14,471 bases of DNA from CAZKNF01 sp964554105 (GTDB taxonomy: Bacteria > Bacteroidota > Rhodothermia > Rhodothermales > VXPQ01): assembly GCA_964554105.1 (NCBI GenBank), contig CAZKNF010000078.1, forward strand, positions 1-14,471. The letters are read 5' to 3'. Under the pieces are notes generated by a model. The model was not told the origin of the DNA, did no database searches, and saw only the letters and a program-made list of their open reading frames with translations. This document shows, piece after piece, positions 14,451-14,471 of this stretch (position 1 is the first letter of the stretch; each line of letters opens with the position of its first letter). Position numbers and translations under genes: made by a program.

Positions 14451-14471
14451 CAACGCTCGATTTTGGAGTGC
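14422..14471 (+). CDS. Possible start of a divergent gene, cut by window end
   Basis: From the ATG at 14422 the frame stays open to the window edge and encodes MKREDFVYVSNARFWS. The sequence AGAAAG directly before it is at best a weak Shine-Dalgarno sequence. Sixteen codons are too few to identify a family or to prove coding, and the right half of the inverted repeats upstream of pdxA lies inside this frame. If real, pdxA and this gene would be divergent, with about 100 bases between them. Confidence 0.22.
   Translation, partial: MKREDFVYVSNARFWS

Noticed and set aside
14202..14453. Minus-strand frame of 83 codons upstream of and overlapping pdxA
   Set aside because: It overlaps the pdxA N-terminus in another frame, and the product has no motif or amphipathic pattern that suggests a real protein.
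1..14471. Mobile elements, CRISPR arrays, phage or defence genes
   Set aside because: I looked for transposase or integrase motifs, repeat-spacer regularity and terminal repeats and found none; gene content is housekeeping and transport.

Overview
The window looks like a housekeeping stretch of a GC-rich member of the Bacteroidota, most likely the Rhodothermia/Rhodothermales (Salinibacter or Rhodothermus relatives). The grounds are a PorZ-like two-propeller surface protein with a type IX secretion style C-terminal domain, mostly weak or absent Shine-Dalgarno sequences, a stand-alone ftsE, and a PdxA with the GDxNGxGPE form of its N-terminal motif. The phylum-level assignment is an inference from protein flavour, not a computed placement. 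No mobile element, CRISPR array, phage gene, restriction or toxin system was found.

Layout: positions 1-194 hold two minus-strand tRNA genes, a tRNA-Glu(TTC) cut by the window edge and a complete tRNA-His(GTG). Above them, all on the minus strand, lie porZ-like (256-2691), ribH (2813-3277) and a PHP-domain phosphoesterase/RNase of the YciV/RnmAM type (3328-4161). A divergent gap (4162-4404) separates these from a plus-strand pair: a flippase-like LPG_synthase_TM membrane protein and a DUF72 protein (4405-6683). After a convergent gap comes a tightly packed minus-strand operon, transcribed in the order AGCS Na+:amino-acid symporter (11539-9761), upp (9764-9135), NhaC-type Na+/H+ antiporter (9138-7177) and a stand-alone cupin of the mannose-6-phosphate isomerase type II family (7170-6784). 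Its first three genes overlap by 4 nt at each junction, and a good promoter candidate lies at 11650-11679. The last block, also minus strand, is pdxA (14319-13243), a SAM methyltransferase and ftsE (12416-11733), with short gaps that suggest co-transcription.

The genes cover cofactor synthesis (riboflavin, pyridoxal phosphate), pyrimidine salvage, sodium-coupled transport, cell division and protein secretion or sorting. The less ordinary points are: an Ig-like extracytoplasmic domain placed in front of NhaC; a roughly 100-residue loop inserted in the AGCS symporter; upp between two sodium transporters with overlaps on both sides; a set of overlapping, mutually exclusive inverted repeats upstream of pdxA; a 16-bp perfect palindrome against the start of the PHP gene; a strong leader hairpin in the symporter operon; and a perfect 21-bp in-frame tandem duplication in the porZ signal-peptide region. 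I did not find a convincing, wholly new system; the transporter/upp operon and the pdxA leader are the best candidates for follow-up.
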